Shown here: one piece after another, positions 26,168 through 34,502 of the stretch
Layout of the letters: each line of letters begins with the position of its first letter
Position numbering within the stretch: the first letter of the stretch is position 1
Position numbers and translations under genes: made by a program
Assembly (NCBI GenBank): GCA_009649675.1
Contig: WJPL01000001.1
Span: forward strand, 888,469-952,468
Source: Alphaproteobacteria bacterium HT1-32
Lineage (GTDB): Bacteria > Pseudomonadota > Alphaproteobacteria > Rhodospirillales > HT1-32
Direction: 5' to 3'
Length of the DNA: 64,000 nt
The notes under the pieces: generated by a model
The model's database searches: none
Seen by the model: only the letters and a program-made list of their open reading frames with translations
What the model was told of the DNA's origin: nothing

Positions 26168-28038
26168 CAGACAGTCACCAGTTCGAGGTTGAGTTCAGCC
26201 GGCAGTTTCATCGCCGCAGAGATCGTAATCACCGTCCCCCCGACATTCCTGCCATAGGCTACCCAGACCTTCGCCGGTGACAAGGTCATCGCCCTGTCGG
26301 CCATCAGCCGGAAGCGGTGGATACCATCGGTCAGAATAATGTCATCACCTTCCGCTGACGCCTCCAGCGTTGTGTAGAGCCGCCGGACGATCTGATGCCG
26401 TCCCTTTCCCTCCAGCCGGTCGCTGATCCGCAAGGACGTTCCGTCCATCTGCCAGCGGCGGGTCAGTTGTCCGACGCCGCGCAGACGGCTGAAGCCCTGA
26501 TGTGTCAGGGTCAACCCGTCAGCCTCCCGTCCAGCAACCGGAGGAGCCGCAATCACCGATTTTCGAAACGTCTCACTGTAATAGGGCCGGTTCACCGGAT
26601 AGGGATCGGCTTCGTCGACCAGCAGGGTGTTATGTGCCCGGCCGGAACGATAGAAAGCGGCCTCACCTTCCTCGCCATAGGCCCCACGACCGGGGTCGAC
26701 GAAAACCTGCGTCTCCCCGACATGCAGTTCAAACCCGCCGAGATCCTGATGACCATGCCCGGGATAGAACGGCCAGCCGCCGGGAGCCGCATGAACCAGC
26801 AGCGACCAGTCCCCGGATTTATGAACATACCAGCCGCTGTCAGCAACGGCCTCCATATCCGGGTCCGCAACGGAATCCCGCAGGGCAATGCAGGCCGCAC
26901 GGTCATCGTCGCTGAGCGTACCGGTCCAGCCCTGCGACGCATTATGGCCCGGCAGCAGCCCCAGCAGAAAGGCCGGCGGACAATCCGGCGAGATATCCCC
27001 GACAAGCGGTATCGGTCGTACCTCCGCCATTCCGGACGCAGCCACAACATCAGACAGCATCCCCTGCCTCATCCCGGACCCGATCCGGGATCCATCTCTC
27101 TGGCTCTCCGGGTCTGTGGACAGGGATCCTGAAACGGGTTCAGGATCAGGGGGGCTTGCTGGAAAGACTGTGCCTGTGCCAGCAAAGAGGCGGCAGGGCG
27201 GCAGAATACGGGTCAGGATGTCGCGCAGGGCCTCTGCGGCTTCATGACCGGCCCGACGGGCGGCCAGCCAGCAATCCATATACTGACGGCAGAGCAGCAA
27301 CTGATAATGGCTGGAACCTTCCCGCAGCATCCCCGACCGGTCAAAAATGCGATCTGCTTCCCGTGTCAGAATCAGCGCCCCGCTGGCCGCCATACCGGCA
27401 TCGCCCACCGCCAGCCCGATCCGAAACAGCCCGCGGCCATTATTGGCGAGATGATTATAGGTGTTCAGTTCACCAAAATATTCCAGGCCATCTGAAATTG
27501 CCCGGCCATGCAGATGCAGAATATTCACAAAGTCAGCGACATCACCCGGCGCACCGTGACGGCTGGCAAAATCGATCATATTGACCGCCCGTTCCGTCGC
27601 CGTATAGGCATGCCAGGCCCAGCCCTGCGGGTCATCCCCAAACCCGGTCAGCCACTCCTGCCAGAGGGCCGCAACCCAGTCCGGCGATGGCTGGCAGACC
27701 GGCAACCAGGCAAACCGGTGCAAAGCCAGGTAATCCTCAAGATCATCGAAACTGCGATGAAACAGGCCGGAAACACCGTTCGCTGTAACGGTCAGGTCTG
27801 TACCGGCCAGACGGATCACACAATCTGTTGCAGGCGGTGCAAAGACTGAAGAGCGAAAGAAGGGGGTCTCAGGATCAGGGGAGCCGACGGAGATCGTCTC
27901 AAGATAGGGCGGACGCTTGCCCGCAATTGACGGAGCCGCCAGAACATCCTTCTGACCGAGCAGTCGCCGGAGCAACCATCGCTGTAGTGTCGGGTCTGAC
28001 GCGACCTGACGGGATTTCCTGAGCAGGGCAGCAATCAA
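26167..28038 (-). CDS. Heparinase II/III-like protein with internal repeat insertion
   Basis: A 623-residue polysaccharide lyase-like protein. The N-terminal alpha-helical domain spans about residues 60-290 and the C-terminal beta-sandwich (Hepar_II_III) from about 390, with YPGHGHQDLGGFELHVG near residue 425 and VFVDPGRGAYG, RSGRAHNTLLVDEADPYP near 470, which hold the usual histidine and tyrosine sites. Such proteins accompany AsnB and GTs in bacterial polysaccharide loci. The start is TTG at 28038; a TGA in frame just upstream excludes a longer form. Residues about 294-325 (PASPPDPEPVSGSLSTDP onwards) are foreign to the family and are encoded by a palindromic repeat (see 27071-27147). Confidence 0.82.
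   Translation of the reverse strand: MIAALLRKSRQVASDPTLQRWLLRRLLGQKDVLAAPSIAGKRPPYLETISVGSPDPETPFFRSSVFAPPATDCVIRLAGTDLTVTANGVSGLFHRSFDDLEDYLALHRFAWLPVCQPSPDWVAALWQEWLTGFGDDPQGWAWHAYTATERAVNMIDFASRHGAPGDVADFVNILHLHGRAISDGLEYFGELNTYNHLANNGRGLFRIGLAVGDAGMAASGALILTREADRIFDRSGMLREGSSHYQLLLCRQYMDCWLAARRAGHEAAEALRDILTRILPPCRLFAGTGTVFPASPPDPEPVSGSLSTDPESQRDGSRIGSGMRQGMLSDVVAASGMAEVRPIPLVGDISPDCPPAFLLGLLPGHNASQGWTGTLSDDDRAACIALRDSVADPDMEAVADSGWYVHKSGDWSLLVHAAPGGWPFYPGHGHQDLGGFELHVGETQVFVDPGRGAYGEEGEAAFYRSGRAHNTLLVDEADPYPVNRPYYSETFRKSVIAAPPVAGREADGLTLTHQGFSRLRGVGQLTRRWQMDGTSLRISDRLEGKGRHQIVRRLYTTLEASAEGDDIILTDGIHRFRLMADRAMTLSPAKVWVAYGRNVGGTVITISAAMKLPAELNLELVTV
27071..27147. repeat. Composite palindromic (REP-like) element inside a coding gene
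   Basis: Two hairpins flank a 33-base spacer. The first is ATCCCGGA-CCCGA-TCCGGGAT (27071-27091, perfect 8-bp stem). The second is GATCCTGAA-ACGGG-TTCAGGATC (27125-27147, perfect 9-bp stem). This looks like the dispersed palindromic elements (GATCCTGAACCCGTTTCAGGATC type) common between genes in Rhodospirillales-like genomes, but here it lies in frame inside the heparinase-like gene and adds about 30 residues. A 13-base match to its right end, TCAGGATCAGGGG, recurs at about 27871-27883 in the same gene. Confidence 0.7.
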
Positions 28039-28085
28039 GATTGTAATGCCAAAACCATTTCACCAGACCGACAGGGACAACCGTA

Positions 28086-29159
28086 TCACGCAGCGCGACC
28101 TTCGTGCAGGAAACTGCGGCAGGCGTCGGCGAAGCGGTCATCATTATCGTAAGGCGCCCGGAACAGGGTTCCGTCCCGGCCCGGCAGGATCAGCGTGACG
28201 CTGTTGCGGCCAATGTTCTTCTTGTCCTTCGACATCGCCCGGCGCATCGCATCGACATCAATTTCAACCGTCTCAAAACCGGCATAGTTGGTCCGGAAGG
28301 TCGGATGTGTACGCCGGAACTGATCGTCACCGGCAACGCCCAGACTGGCCGCCACATGGTTTGCCATATCCATGCCCATGGTCACCGCAATGCCATGCGG
28401 GACCGCATAGTTGGTGACGGATTCGATGGCATGACCGAAGCTGTGGCCATAATTGAAAATGTTGCGCCGCGCCTGATCGAACTCGTCTTCCTCGATATAT
28501 TCCTTCTTGATATCGAGCGACGACCGGATCCACTTCTCCAGCACCGGCCCGCGTTCCAGCAAGCCGTCATATTCTGCCGCCAGCGCGTCAAAAGCAGCAG
28601 GGCCGGCAATCGCATGGGCTTTCAGGATTTCACCGATACCGGAACGCAGATCCCGTTCATTCAGCGTCTTCAGGAAATCCGTGCAGATATAGATTTTCCG
28701 GGCCGGATTGAAGGTGCCGAGAATATTCTTCGTCGAACCGCTGTTGATGGAGCTTTTCGAGCCGATGCAGGAATCCGCCTGTGCCAGCAGGGTGGTCGGG
28801 AAGAAATGCCACTCGACACCCCGCAACAGAGTGCTGGCCAGAAAGCAGGTGATGTCCTGAATGATACCGCCGCCGATGGCGACAATGCACTGGTCACGGC
28901 GCAGCTGGGCATCGACAAGCTGATCGACGAAACCCGGCATGGCTTCCAGCGACTTGTTGGTTTCCTTCGCGTCGATCCGGACCACCGGCCAGCCTGCCAG
29001 CGCAGCCCCGATACGGTCCTGATAGAGGTCAGCCACATGGGCATCAATCAGCACCACACCGCTTTCCGGCAGCAGGCCAGCCATATTGTCGATGGCATCT
29101 TTCCGGAAATGCACCTCATACGGTCCCTTGTGGGACTGAATGATCATCTGGTCAGACAC
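28086..29159 (-). CDS. Sugar-phosphate cyclase, 3-dehydroquinate-synthase-like
   Basis: About 357 residues from the GTG at 29159, which overlaps the SDR stop and has GGAGGG 7 bases upstream; the ATG at 29147 lacks such a site. The fold family is that of AroB: GGGIIQDI near residue 96 (NAD site), GSKSSIN at 133-139, metal ligands by alignment Glu177, His239 and His255, NYGHSFGHAIE at 236-246. Differences from true AroB: GGK becomes GSK (133-135) and HGEAV becomes HGIAV (255-259), losing the usual glutamate. These suggest a different phosphosugar substrate or product, as in the EEVS/DOIS/aminoDHQS branches, but I cannot assign the branch. Operon with SDR, methyltransferase, formamidase-like and aldolase genes. 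Confidence 0.82.
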   Translation of the reverse strand: MSDQMIIQSHKGPYEVHFRKDAIDNMAGLLPESGVVLIDAHVADLYQDRIGAALAGWPVVRIDAKETNKSLEAMPGFVDQLVDAQLRRDQCIVAIGGGIIQDITCFLASTLLRGVEWHFFPTTLLAQADSCIGSKSSINSGSTKNILGTFNPARKIYICTDFLKTLNERDLRSGIGEILKAHAIAGPAAFDALAAEYDGLLERGPVLEKWIRSSLDIKKEYIEEDEFDQARRNIFNYGHSFGHAIESVTNYAVPHGIAVTMGMDMANHVAASLGVAGDDQFRRTHPTFRTNYAGFETVEIDVDAMRRAMSKDKKNIGRNSVTLILPGRDGTLFRAPYDNDDRFADACRSFLHEGRAA

Positions 29160-29877
29160 GGGTAAACCCTCCGTCGATAAGAATATTCTGGCCGCTGATA
29201 TAGCTGTTTTCCGGTCCCGACAACCAGGCCACCAGTGCCGCGATTTCCTGCGGCTGTCCAAGACGCCCGGCCGGCACCTGCGCCACCAGTTCGGCGATAC
29301 CATCATCCCCCAGCACCTGCCGGGTAAGATCCGTATCAATGAAACCGGGAGAGACACAGTTGCAGAGCACCCCGGCACCCGCGACCTCTGCCGCCAGTGC
29401 CGCCGTCATGCCGTCGACCGCAAACTTGCTGGTCGAATAAGGTGCCCGTCCTGCCTTCGAGATATTGCCCCAGATCGATGCAATGGTAACGATACGCCCC
29501 CATCCCCGCTGCACCATGCCGCCGACAACCGCGCGGGCAAGAATAAACGGCGCTTCCACATTCACCTTCTGAACGCGCCGGAAATCCTCCGGGTCGATCT
29601 CCGCAAACGGGCTGACCTTGTTGATCCCGGCATTATTGACCAGCACGTCAATGCCACGGGTCGAGATGGTTTCGGCAAAAGCCGCCGTCGATGCCTGATC
29701 CGTAAAATCAACCTGCCAGTAAGCGGTCCGTTTCGGGCCCTTGCCGTCCGGTCCCGTACCGGTGACATAGACTTCCGCGCCATCATCGCGCAGCCGTTCC
29801 GCAATGGCATATCCGATGCCGCGTGTACCGCCGGTCACCAGCGCACGCTTGCCGGTCAGGGGAAGTTTACCGGTCAT
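29152..29877 (-). CDS. Short-chain dehydrogenase/reductase (FabG-like)
   Basis: A 241-residue classical SDR. NADP-binding TGGTRGIGYAIA near residue 13, NNAGINKVSPF near 82, catalytic Ser-Tyr-Lys with YSTSK near 148, and C-terminal GQNILIDGGFTRV. The frame is open to 30018, but the ATG at 29877 follows GGAGAAAAG and overlaps the preceding stop as ATGA. Could reduce a 3-keto-acyl group on the carrier protein, or a keto-cyclitol or keto-sugar; its position between the cyclase and a methyltransferase favours a role in the same small-molecule pathway. Confidence 0.88.
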   Translation of the reverse strand: MTGKLPLTGKRALVTGGTRGIGYAIAERLRDDGAEVYVTGTGPDGKGPKRTAYWQVDFTDQASTAAFAETISTRGIDVLVNNAGINKVSPFAEIDPEDFRRVQKVNVEAPFILARAVVGGMVQRGWGRIVTIASIWGNISKAGRAPYSTSKFAVDGMTAALAAEVAGAGVLCNCVSPGFIDTDLTRQVLGDDGIAELVAQVPAGRLGQPQEIAALVAWLSGPENSYISGQNILIDGGFTRV

Positions 29878-30959
29878 GATCTTTTCTCCGCCACGATGTT
29901 CCAGCAGAAACCGAAATGCCGTCCGATGGCGAGCTCCAGCTTTGATTCCGGCAGGAACTTCTTGCCATAGATCGGGATACCGCCGGGATGCGGCTTTGTT
30001 CCCGTCTTCTCCAGCCACCAGTCGCGAATCTGCGTCATGCGCGGGATGGTAACATTATCGAACTGAAAACTGGACTTGCGCAGGCTCTTCATCTCGAAGG
30101 CAGCCATTACCTCGTGAATTTCTTTCGCCGAATAAACCCGTGTCACCGGGTTCCGGACATCCCCGAACTTTGGTTTGCCCTCGGTCAGACGCCCGACCCA
30201 GTTGGCTTCCGGCCAGCGAAAGAACTCCAGCGTCAGCAGGGCACGCGGCAGCACGTTGCACCAGTAGACGGAGCTGTGCCGGGCATAGAGCATCAGCACT
30301 GCCCGCCCACCCGGTTTCAGCACCCGGTTGACCTCGGCAATGCAGCGATTGGTATCGTCGGAATGATGCAGCACGCCGTTCGAATAGACGAAATCGAAGC
30401 TGTTATCCTGAAACGGCAGGTTCTCGGCATCCGCCTGATAGGCCTGCCCGCGGCCCGGCGCCAGGATCGAGAATTTCCGCATGGTCGCCGCGGCACGTTC
30501 GATGGTGATATCGGCGGCAGTCACCTCTGCCCCGTGGCGCAGGAAGACACAGGAATGCGCACCCGCGCCCGGTCCGATTTCCAGCACGGTTTTGCCGGCC
30601 AGATCATCCAGCGGCATTTCCTCGGTACAAAGATGCTCCCGCAACCGGAACAGGTCTTCGACATCCGCAATCCGGCGGTTGAGTTCCGCCTGATCGACGC
30701 CCTCTTCATGGCCCTCATAAAGCTGGCGATAAAGGTCACCCCACCAGGCCTGAATATCGCCTTTGACCTCACCACCGGTAAAGTCTGACAGCAGCGAGGC
30801 AAAGCCCCCTTCGCCATCCAGGGGATAGCCCGCCCCGCAGGACGAACAGACCAGTGACGCACCGTCACCGGCAATCGTCAGCCCGTCATGATGACAGGCG
30901 GGACAGCGCAGGCGCTCGCCTGCGTCGCGCCGCACACGTTGTTCAGTTTCAGACAGCAA
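29874..30959 (-). CDS. SAM methyltransferase with N-terminal zinc ribbon
   Basis: A 361-residue protein. A Trm112-like zinc ribbon (CPACHHDG and CSSCGAGYPL, residues 18-45) precedes a class I methyltransferase core with TVLEIGPGAGAHSCVFL near residue 130 and FDFVYSNGVLHHSDDTNRCIAEVNRVLKPGGRAVLMLYA near 185-222. Such proteins frequently occur in surface-glycan and secondary-metabolite loci. The start is TTG at 30959; no good ribosome-binding site is visible. Substrate unknown. ATGA overlap with the SDR gene. Confidence 0.85.
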   Translation of the reverse strand: MLSETEQRVRRDAGERLRCPACHHDGLTIAGDGASLVCSSCGAGYPLDGEGGFASLLSDFTGGEVKGDIQAWWGDLYRQLYEGHEEGVDQAELNRRIADVEDLFRLREHLCTEEMPLDDLAGKTVLEIGPGAGAHSCVFLRHGAEVTAADITIERAAATMRKFSILAPGRGQAYQADAENLPFQDNSFDFVYSNGVLHHSDDTNRCIAEVNRVLKPGGRAVLMLYARHSSVYWCNVLPRALLTLEFFRWPEANWVGRLTEGKPKFGDVRNPVTRVYSAKEIHEVMAAFEMKSLRKSSFQFDNVTIPRMTQIRDWWLEKTGTKPHPGGIPIYGKKFLPESKLELAIGRHFGFCWNIVAEKRS

Positions 30960-30970
30960 GGTTCGTCAGA

Positions 30971-31648
30971 TCAGCCGGGAAAGGGGGATGGAAACATGGC
31001 GACGGCACGGCAGGGGCAGCCGTCACCACCCACCAGCTTCGGCGGCGGCGAGGACAGGAAGAAATGATCCGGGCATTCTTCCAGCCGGACCAGATTTTCC
31101 AGCAGCAGGATCTCCCGACCCAGCAGAATGACATGATTCGGGTTCGGCTTGCCCATCACCGTCTCGGCCTTGGAATCGATATTCGGGAAATCCATCGCGA
31201 TCAGATGCAGCTTCGGCCAGCTTGCCAGTTCACGGGCAGCCTCGCGGGTGATGTTCGGACCTTCCGTGAAGTAATCGACCGTGCCCCAGGTTGCCTTTGC
31301 CCAGCCGGTTTCGATCACCAGTTTCTCGACCGTATCCTTTTCCGCGAAATTTGCGAAGTCTGCCGCATCGAGCGGGCTGTCCTTGGTGCGGCCATCGGGA
31401 ATGCGCAGTTTCACCGCATTGCCGCAGAGATGCTCCAGCGGCAGCTCGTCGATCTTCTTGCCGTCGGGAATTGCGTGATAGGGCGCGTCCAGATGGGTCG
31501 AGACATGGGTGCCACAGCGCAGGATCTGCGCATGTCGTGCCTCAACCTCATGGGTTGCGGCATCATCCAGCGTGACCGCCGGAAGATAAGGCGAGGGGTA
31601 ACGCACCATGCCGTGCGCCAGCTCGACAGAGAGATCAACGATTTTCAT
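30971..31648 (-). CDS. Cyclase-family (kynurenine formamidase-like) metal hydrolase
   Basis: A 225-residue single-domain protein of the Cyclase Pfam family. The metal motif HVSTHLDAPYH at residues 48-58 fits HxGTHxDxPxH with a serine for glycine; a further FTEGPNIT/HLIAMDFPNID block is near residue 145. Family members hydrolyse formamides and related amides or lactones (KynB) or isatin; the name comes from polyketide cyclases. No kynurenine genes are nearby. It lies 17 bases downstream of the aldolase gene, so it probably hydrolyses or lactonises an intermediate of that pathway. Confidence 0.83.
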   Translation of the reverse strand: MKIVDLSVELAHGMVRYPSPYLPAVTLDDAATHEVEARHAQILRCGTHVSTHLDAPYHAIPDGKKIDELPLEHLCGNAVKLRIPDGRTKDSPLDAADFANFAEKDTVEKLVIETGWAKATWGTVDYFTEGPNITREAARELASWPKLHLIAMDFPNIDSKAETVMGKPNPNHVILLGREILLLENLVRLEECPDHFFLSSPPPKLVGGDGCPCRAVAMFPSPFPG

Positions 31649-31665
31649 GTTTTCTGTGTCCGATA

Positions 31666-32946
31666 TCAGGCGGAAAAACGAATATTGCGGTCAGGCGGGG
31701 ACTGTACATCAACCCCCTGGAACTTTGCCTGTTCATGCAGATCGGCCAGCTTTGCCTCTGTCGTCGCAATCTCCACGGCGGCACGGGTCACCTCGACCGA
31801 GGCAAACTTGTCGGCAGACACCAGAACCGCATGTACCGGCAGGTTCAGCTTGCGTGCCAGCAACACGGCACCGGCCAGATCACTTGCGTCAACAGGCGCT
31901 TCGACCAGCGAGACATCACCGAGAAGTTCGCTGACTTTCTGCTCACTGGCGGCCGCTTTCGACGCCTTTTCAAGCACCACATCCGACAGGTTCAGCATGT
32001 CCCGGCGACCAACCTCGGCAATCAGACTATAGAGATTCAGCCCGGCTTCTTCGGCGGCACGCTCTATCTTCGGCGCATACATCGAATGGACCTGCGCCAT
32101 ACCCAGCGCCGTCTTCATCGAATCATCCCAGCGATTACGCATCAGCGGAGCCACGGCACGTTCCGCCAGTTCAACATAGAGCGTCGGATCCATATCCTTG
32201 CAGGCGCCATACCGGCGCTGCAGCAACGAGACCATGGTTTCCGTCGGCGCGTTACCGGACGACCGGCCCATGCCGAGCAGTGTGGTATCGACAATTGTCG
32301 CACCCGCATCAATGGCGGCCATCGAATTGGCGACGGCGAGGCCCAGATTATTATGACTGTGGAAGCCGACAGGCATATCGACCACATCCAGAATGGCCTG
32401 AGTGTAATGCTTCACCTCGTCCGGCATCATGCCGCCGGCACTGTCGACCACATACAGGCACTGCGCCCCGAAATCGGCGCTGATACGGGCGACGGAGGCG
32501 AAGGCTTCCGGCTTCATGGCATAGGATTTCATGAAGTTGCAGAATACCAGCAGGCCCATCTTGCGGGCTTCCCCGATAAATTCCTCGGTCTGTGCAACCG
32601 CGTCGACATTGGCGCCAATCCGGACGAATTGCAGACCCGCATCAACGCAGGCTTTCAGATCATCCAGCGTCGCGATGCCGGGGATACAGAACATGCCGAT
32701 CAGCGCATTCTTTGATCCGGCACGGGCCGCCCGGACATATTCGACATCCGTTGCTGCTGCCCGCCCCTTGGAGGGAGAAGCGGCAATGCCAACCCCGTGA
32801 CCGACTTCAATCAGTCGCATACCGAGCTTGTCGAGCGCCCGCGTCAGGCGGGTCGTGTCATCAGCGGTAAACTGGAAATCAATCAGATAACTGCCATCAC
32901 GCAACGTGCATTCGAGTATCTGAACCTGCTTCAAATCGAGGGGCAT
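31666..32946 (-). CDS. DRE-TIM metallolyase, 4-hydroxy-2-oxovalerate aldolase-like
   Basis: A 426-residue HMGL-like TIM-barrel protein. ECTLRDGSYL at residues 12-21 holds the DRE-type Arg-Asp, HSHNNLGLAVANSMAA near 195-210 the metal histidines, and TTLLGMGRSSGNAPTE near 225 the glycine-rich phosphate/pyruvate loop. DRE-TIM enzymes make or break C-C bonds with pyruvate or acyl-CoA enolates (DmpG, HMG-CoA lyase, homocitrate synthase). The C-terminal 120 residues (after about 310) are helical and resemble the DmpG communication region only loosely. First gene of its operon, behind the promoter at 33005-33034. Likely builds the carbon skeleton of an unusual acid or sugar. Confidence 0.82.
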   Translation of the reverse strand: MPLDLKQVQILECTLRDGSYLIDFQFTADDTTRLTRALDKLGMRLIEVGHGVGIAASPSKGRAAATDVEYVRAARAGSKNALIGMFCIPGIATLDDLKACVDAGLQFVRIGANVDAVAQTEEFIGEARKMGLLVFCNFMKSYAMKPEAFASVARISADFGAQCLYVVDSAGGMMPDEVKHYTQAILDVVDMPVGFHSHNNLGLAVANSMAAIDAGATIVDTTLLGMGRSSGNAPTETMVSLLQRRYGACKDMDPTLYVELAERAVAPLMRNRWDDSMKTALGMAQVHSMYAPKIERAAEEAGLNLYSLIAEVGRRDMLNLSDVVLEKASKAAASEQKVSELLGDVSLVEAPVDASDLAGAVLLARKLNLPVHAVLVSADKFASVEVTRAAVEIATTEAKLADLHEQAKFQGVDVQSPPDRNIRFSA

Positions 32947-32965
32947 GTGCCTTTATCCTGTCAGC

Positions 32966-32981
32966 GCCGTCCTGCGACGGC
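32966..32981. promoter_or_regulatory. Small inverted repeat in the aldolase leader
   Basis: GCCGTC-CTGC-GACGGC forms a perfect 6-bp stem with a 4-base loop between the aldolase promoter and its ribosome-binding site. It could be an operator half-site pair or a leader hairpin; no function can be assigned. Confidence 0.3.
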
Positions 32982-33004
32982 AGATAGTCTTGCAGAAGTG
33001 GACT

Positions 33005-33034
33005 GTTATGTTAGTTACCTTGCTCGCTTGTCAA
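33005..33034 (-). promoter_or_regulatory. Sigma70 promoter of the aldolase-cyclase operon
   Basis: On the minus strand TTGACA (33034-33029, perfect) is followed after 18 bases by CATAAC (33010-33005, 4 of 6). Transcription would start near 32998 and give a leader of about 50 bases before the aldolase ATG at 32946, which is preceded by AGGATAAAGG. It sits in the 110-base divergent gap between the aldolase and the acyl carrier protein. Confidence 0.6.
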
Positions 33035-33056
33035 CCGCACGACTCTGGCCTTTTTC

Positions 33057-33299
33057 ATGCAGACTGAAGAGATATACGCCACACTGGGCGAGGTTTTCCG
33101 CGATGTGTTCGGCCCCGACGCCCCGGATCCTGTACCTGAAATGACCGCCGACGATGTCGACGGCTGGGACAGCCTGAATCATGTCCGGCTGATTATCGCC
33201 GTGGAGCGGGCCTTTTCCATCCGTTTTTCAACCCGTGAAATATCCGGCCTGAAGAATGTCGGCGACCTGACTGCCGTGGTCGCAAAGAAAAAAGCCTGA
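33057..33299 (+). CDS. Acyl carrier protein (DltC-like role)
   Basis: An 80-residue carrier protein. The phosphopantetheine attachment serine is Ser39 in GWDSLNHVRLI, within a typical four-helix ACP pattern (acidic helix 2, IKFSTREISGL-type helix 3 region). It is the only plus-strand gene between 11.6 kb and the right edge. It is divergent from the aldolase operon and convergent with the methyltransferase at 33334. No ketosynthase is nearby, so a fatty-acid or polyketide role is unlikely; an AMP-ligase, MBOAT and SGNH gene lie just beyond, so it most likely carries an activated acyl group for transfer. No good ribosome-binding site is seen before the ATG. Confidence 0.88.
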   Translation: MQTEEIYATLGEVFRDVFGPDAPDPVPEMTADDVDGWDSLNHVRLIIAVERAFSIRFSTREISGLKNVGDLTAVVAKKKA

Positions 33300-33333
33300 C
33301 AATCAGCAAATAACCGATTCCTGGCCGCACTCT

Positions 33334-34497
33334 CTACTCTGCGGCGACAGCCTCGAAGAACCACCATTGTGGGAACTGAGCCATGAAGGCGTGGCCGACC
33401 GGGTCGGTCTTCGCATAGGCCGGGTCGATATCCGGCTCCAGAATACGGGCGATATGGAAACCGGCACCGGTCAGGGTCTCCGAGACCTCTTCCAGAGTCG
33501 GTGTCACCTTGAACCAGCGCCGGCGATATTCCGAAATCAGGCCGACCGGGGTTTCTGACGTGCCGACCCACGGGGTCAGCCAGAACGGATGCGGATCCAT
33601 GATCAGCAACCGGCCACCGGGTTTCAGGAACCGGCGCAACCCCTGCATGACCTTGATGCGCTGTTCATACAGGCTGTTCTGAAAGGTCTGGTCGAACAGG
33701 AACAGGAAGGTGTCGATCAGGACCACACGATCAAAACGACGTTCTGAAATAGTGCGGTCAAAATCATCCAGTGCCAGCAGGTCGCCAACATGGAATTCCG
33801 CATCCGGATGATCCCGTCGCGCCGCGTCGATATAGTCTGCGTTATAATCCATGCCTACGGTTGAGGCCGCGTGGCGGGCAATCAGTCCGGTGAAGAAACC
33901 CGTACCGCAGCCAACTTCGAGCACATCCTGCCCGGCGAGATTTTCCGGGACATAAGCCTCAAGAAATTTCTGCTCGATATCCCGGTAAGGTGTCGGACGA
34001 AGGGTTGTCAGATCAGGTTCGAACTTCTGGGCTGTCCACCAGTCCGCAGGCTCTGTCCGGTTGAACAGGCATTCCGTGCCGATCTGCTCGTGATAGGTGC
34101 CGCGAAACCGGTCGGCGAACGAGCGTTTGGCAAAATCCAGCGGCGGATTCGCCTGGTCCGCAATGAACCCGCAATCCGTCAGCAGGTCGATGGCCTCATC
34201 CAGTCCGGTGACCGTCTCTTCAATCGCCGACGGGTCAAACATGCCGGGATTGCGAAAAACATGATCCCAGAGCGTGAAGGATGTCGCATCCTCCAGCGTC
34301 ATTGTATCACCGGCATCCCCCAGCGCGGCGACAAGATCATCTTTGCGGCATCCGCCCTGCAACAGATCAACCGCCGCCATGAAGCCCAGCGGGGCAATGA
34401 GGTTACGGCGCATGACCGGCTGGAACAGGCGCAGCTTTCCACCACCCAGCGGCACCACAACCGCCGCCGTATTCCAGTACAGTTTGTCATCGGCCAT
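33334..34497 (-). CDS. SAM-dependent methyltransferase with N-terminal extension
   Basis: A 387-residue protein. Residues 1-150 are an unrecognised domain (KLRLFQPVMRRNLIAPL near 20, then helical). The class I methyltransferase core follows: QDVLEVGCGTGFFTGLIA near residue 193, RRFDRVVLIDTFLFLFDQ near 255 and LRRFLKPGGRLLIMDPHPFW near 290. The N-terminal part has some character of the winged-helix dimerisation or peptide-binding units of small-molecule methyltransferases. Last gene of the AMP-ligase/MBOAT/SGNH operon, 6 bases after the ligase; may methylate the acyl group or the sugar it is attached to. Confidence 0.8.
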   Translation of the reverse strand: MADDKLYWNTAAVVVPLGGGKLRLFQPVMRRNLIAPLGFMAAVDLLQGGCRKDDLVAALGDAGDTMTLEDATSFTLWDHVFRNPGMFDPSAIEETVTGLDEAIDLLTDCGFIADQANPPLDFAKRSFADRFRGTYHEQIGTECLFNRTEPADWWTAQKFEPDLTTLRPTPYRDIEQKFLEAYVPENLAGQDVLEVGCGTGFFTGLIARHAASTVGMDYNADYIDAARRDHPDAEFHVGDLLALDDFDRTISERRFDRVVLIDTFLFLFDQTFQNSLYEQRIKVMQGLRRFLKPGGRLLIMDPHPFWLTPWVGTSETPVGLISEYRRRWFKVTPTLEEVSETLTGAGFHIARILEPDIDPAYAKTDPVGHAFMAQFPQWWFFEAVAAE

Positions 34498-34502
34498 GAG
34501 TG

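Noticed and set aside
28086-29159. Housekeeping aroB
   Set aside because: The GGK and HGEAV motifs are altered, no other shikimate gene is near, and the gene sits in a glycan-decoration operon. Not fully excluded without a genome-wide check.
28104-32032. Long plus-strand open frames (28104-29165, 30854-32032)
   Set aside because: Shadows of the cyclase, cyclase-family hydrolase and methyltransferase genes; composition is shadow-like.
33324-33345. Hairpin GCCGCA...TGCGGC between the ACP and the methyltransferase
   Set aside because: The 6-bp stem has a 10-base loop, no following T-run on either strand, and overlaps the methyltransferase stop region. Not enough for a terminator.
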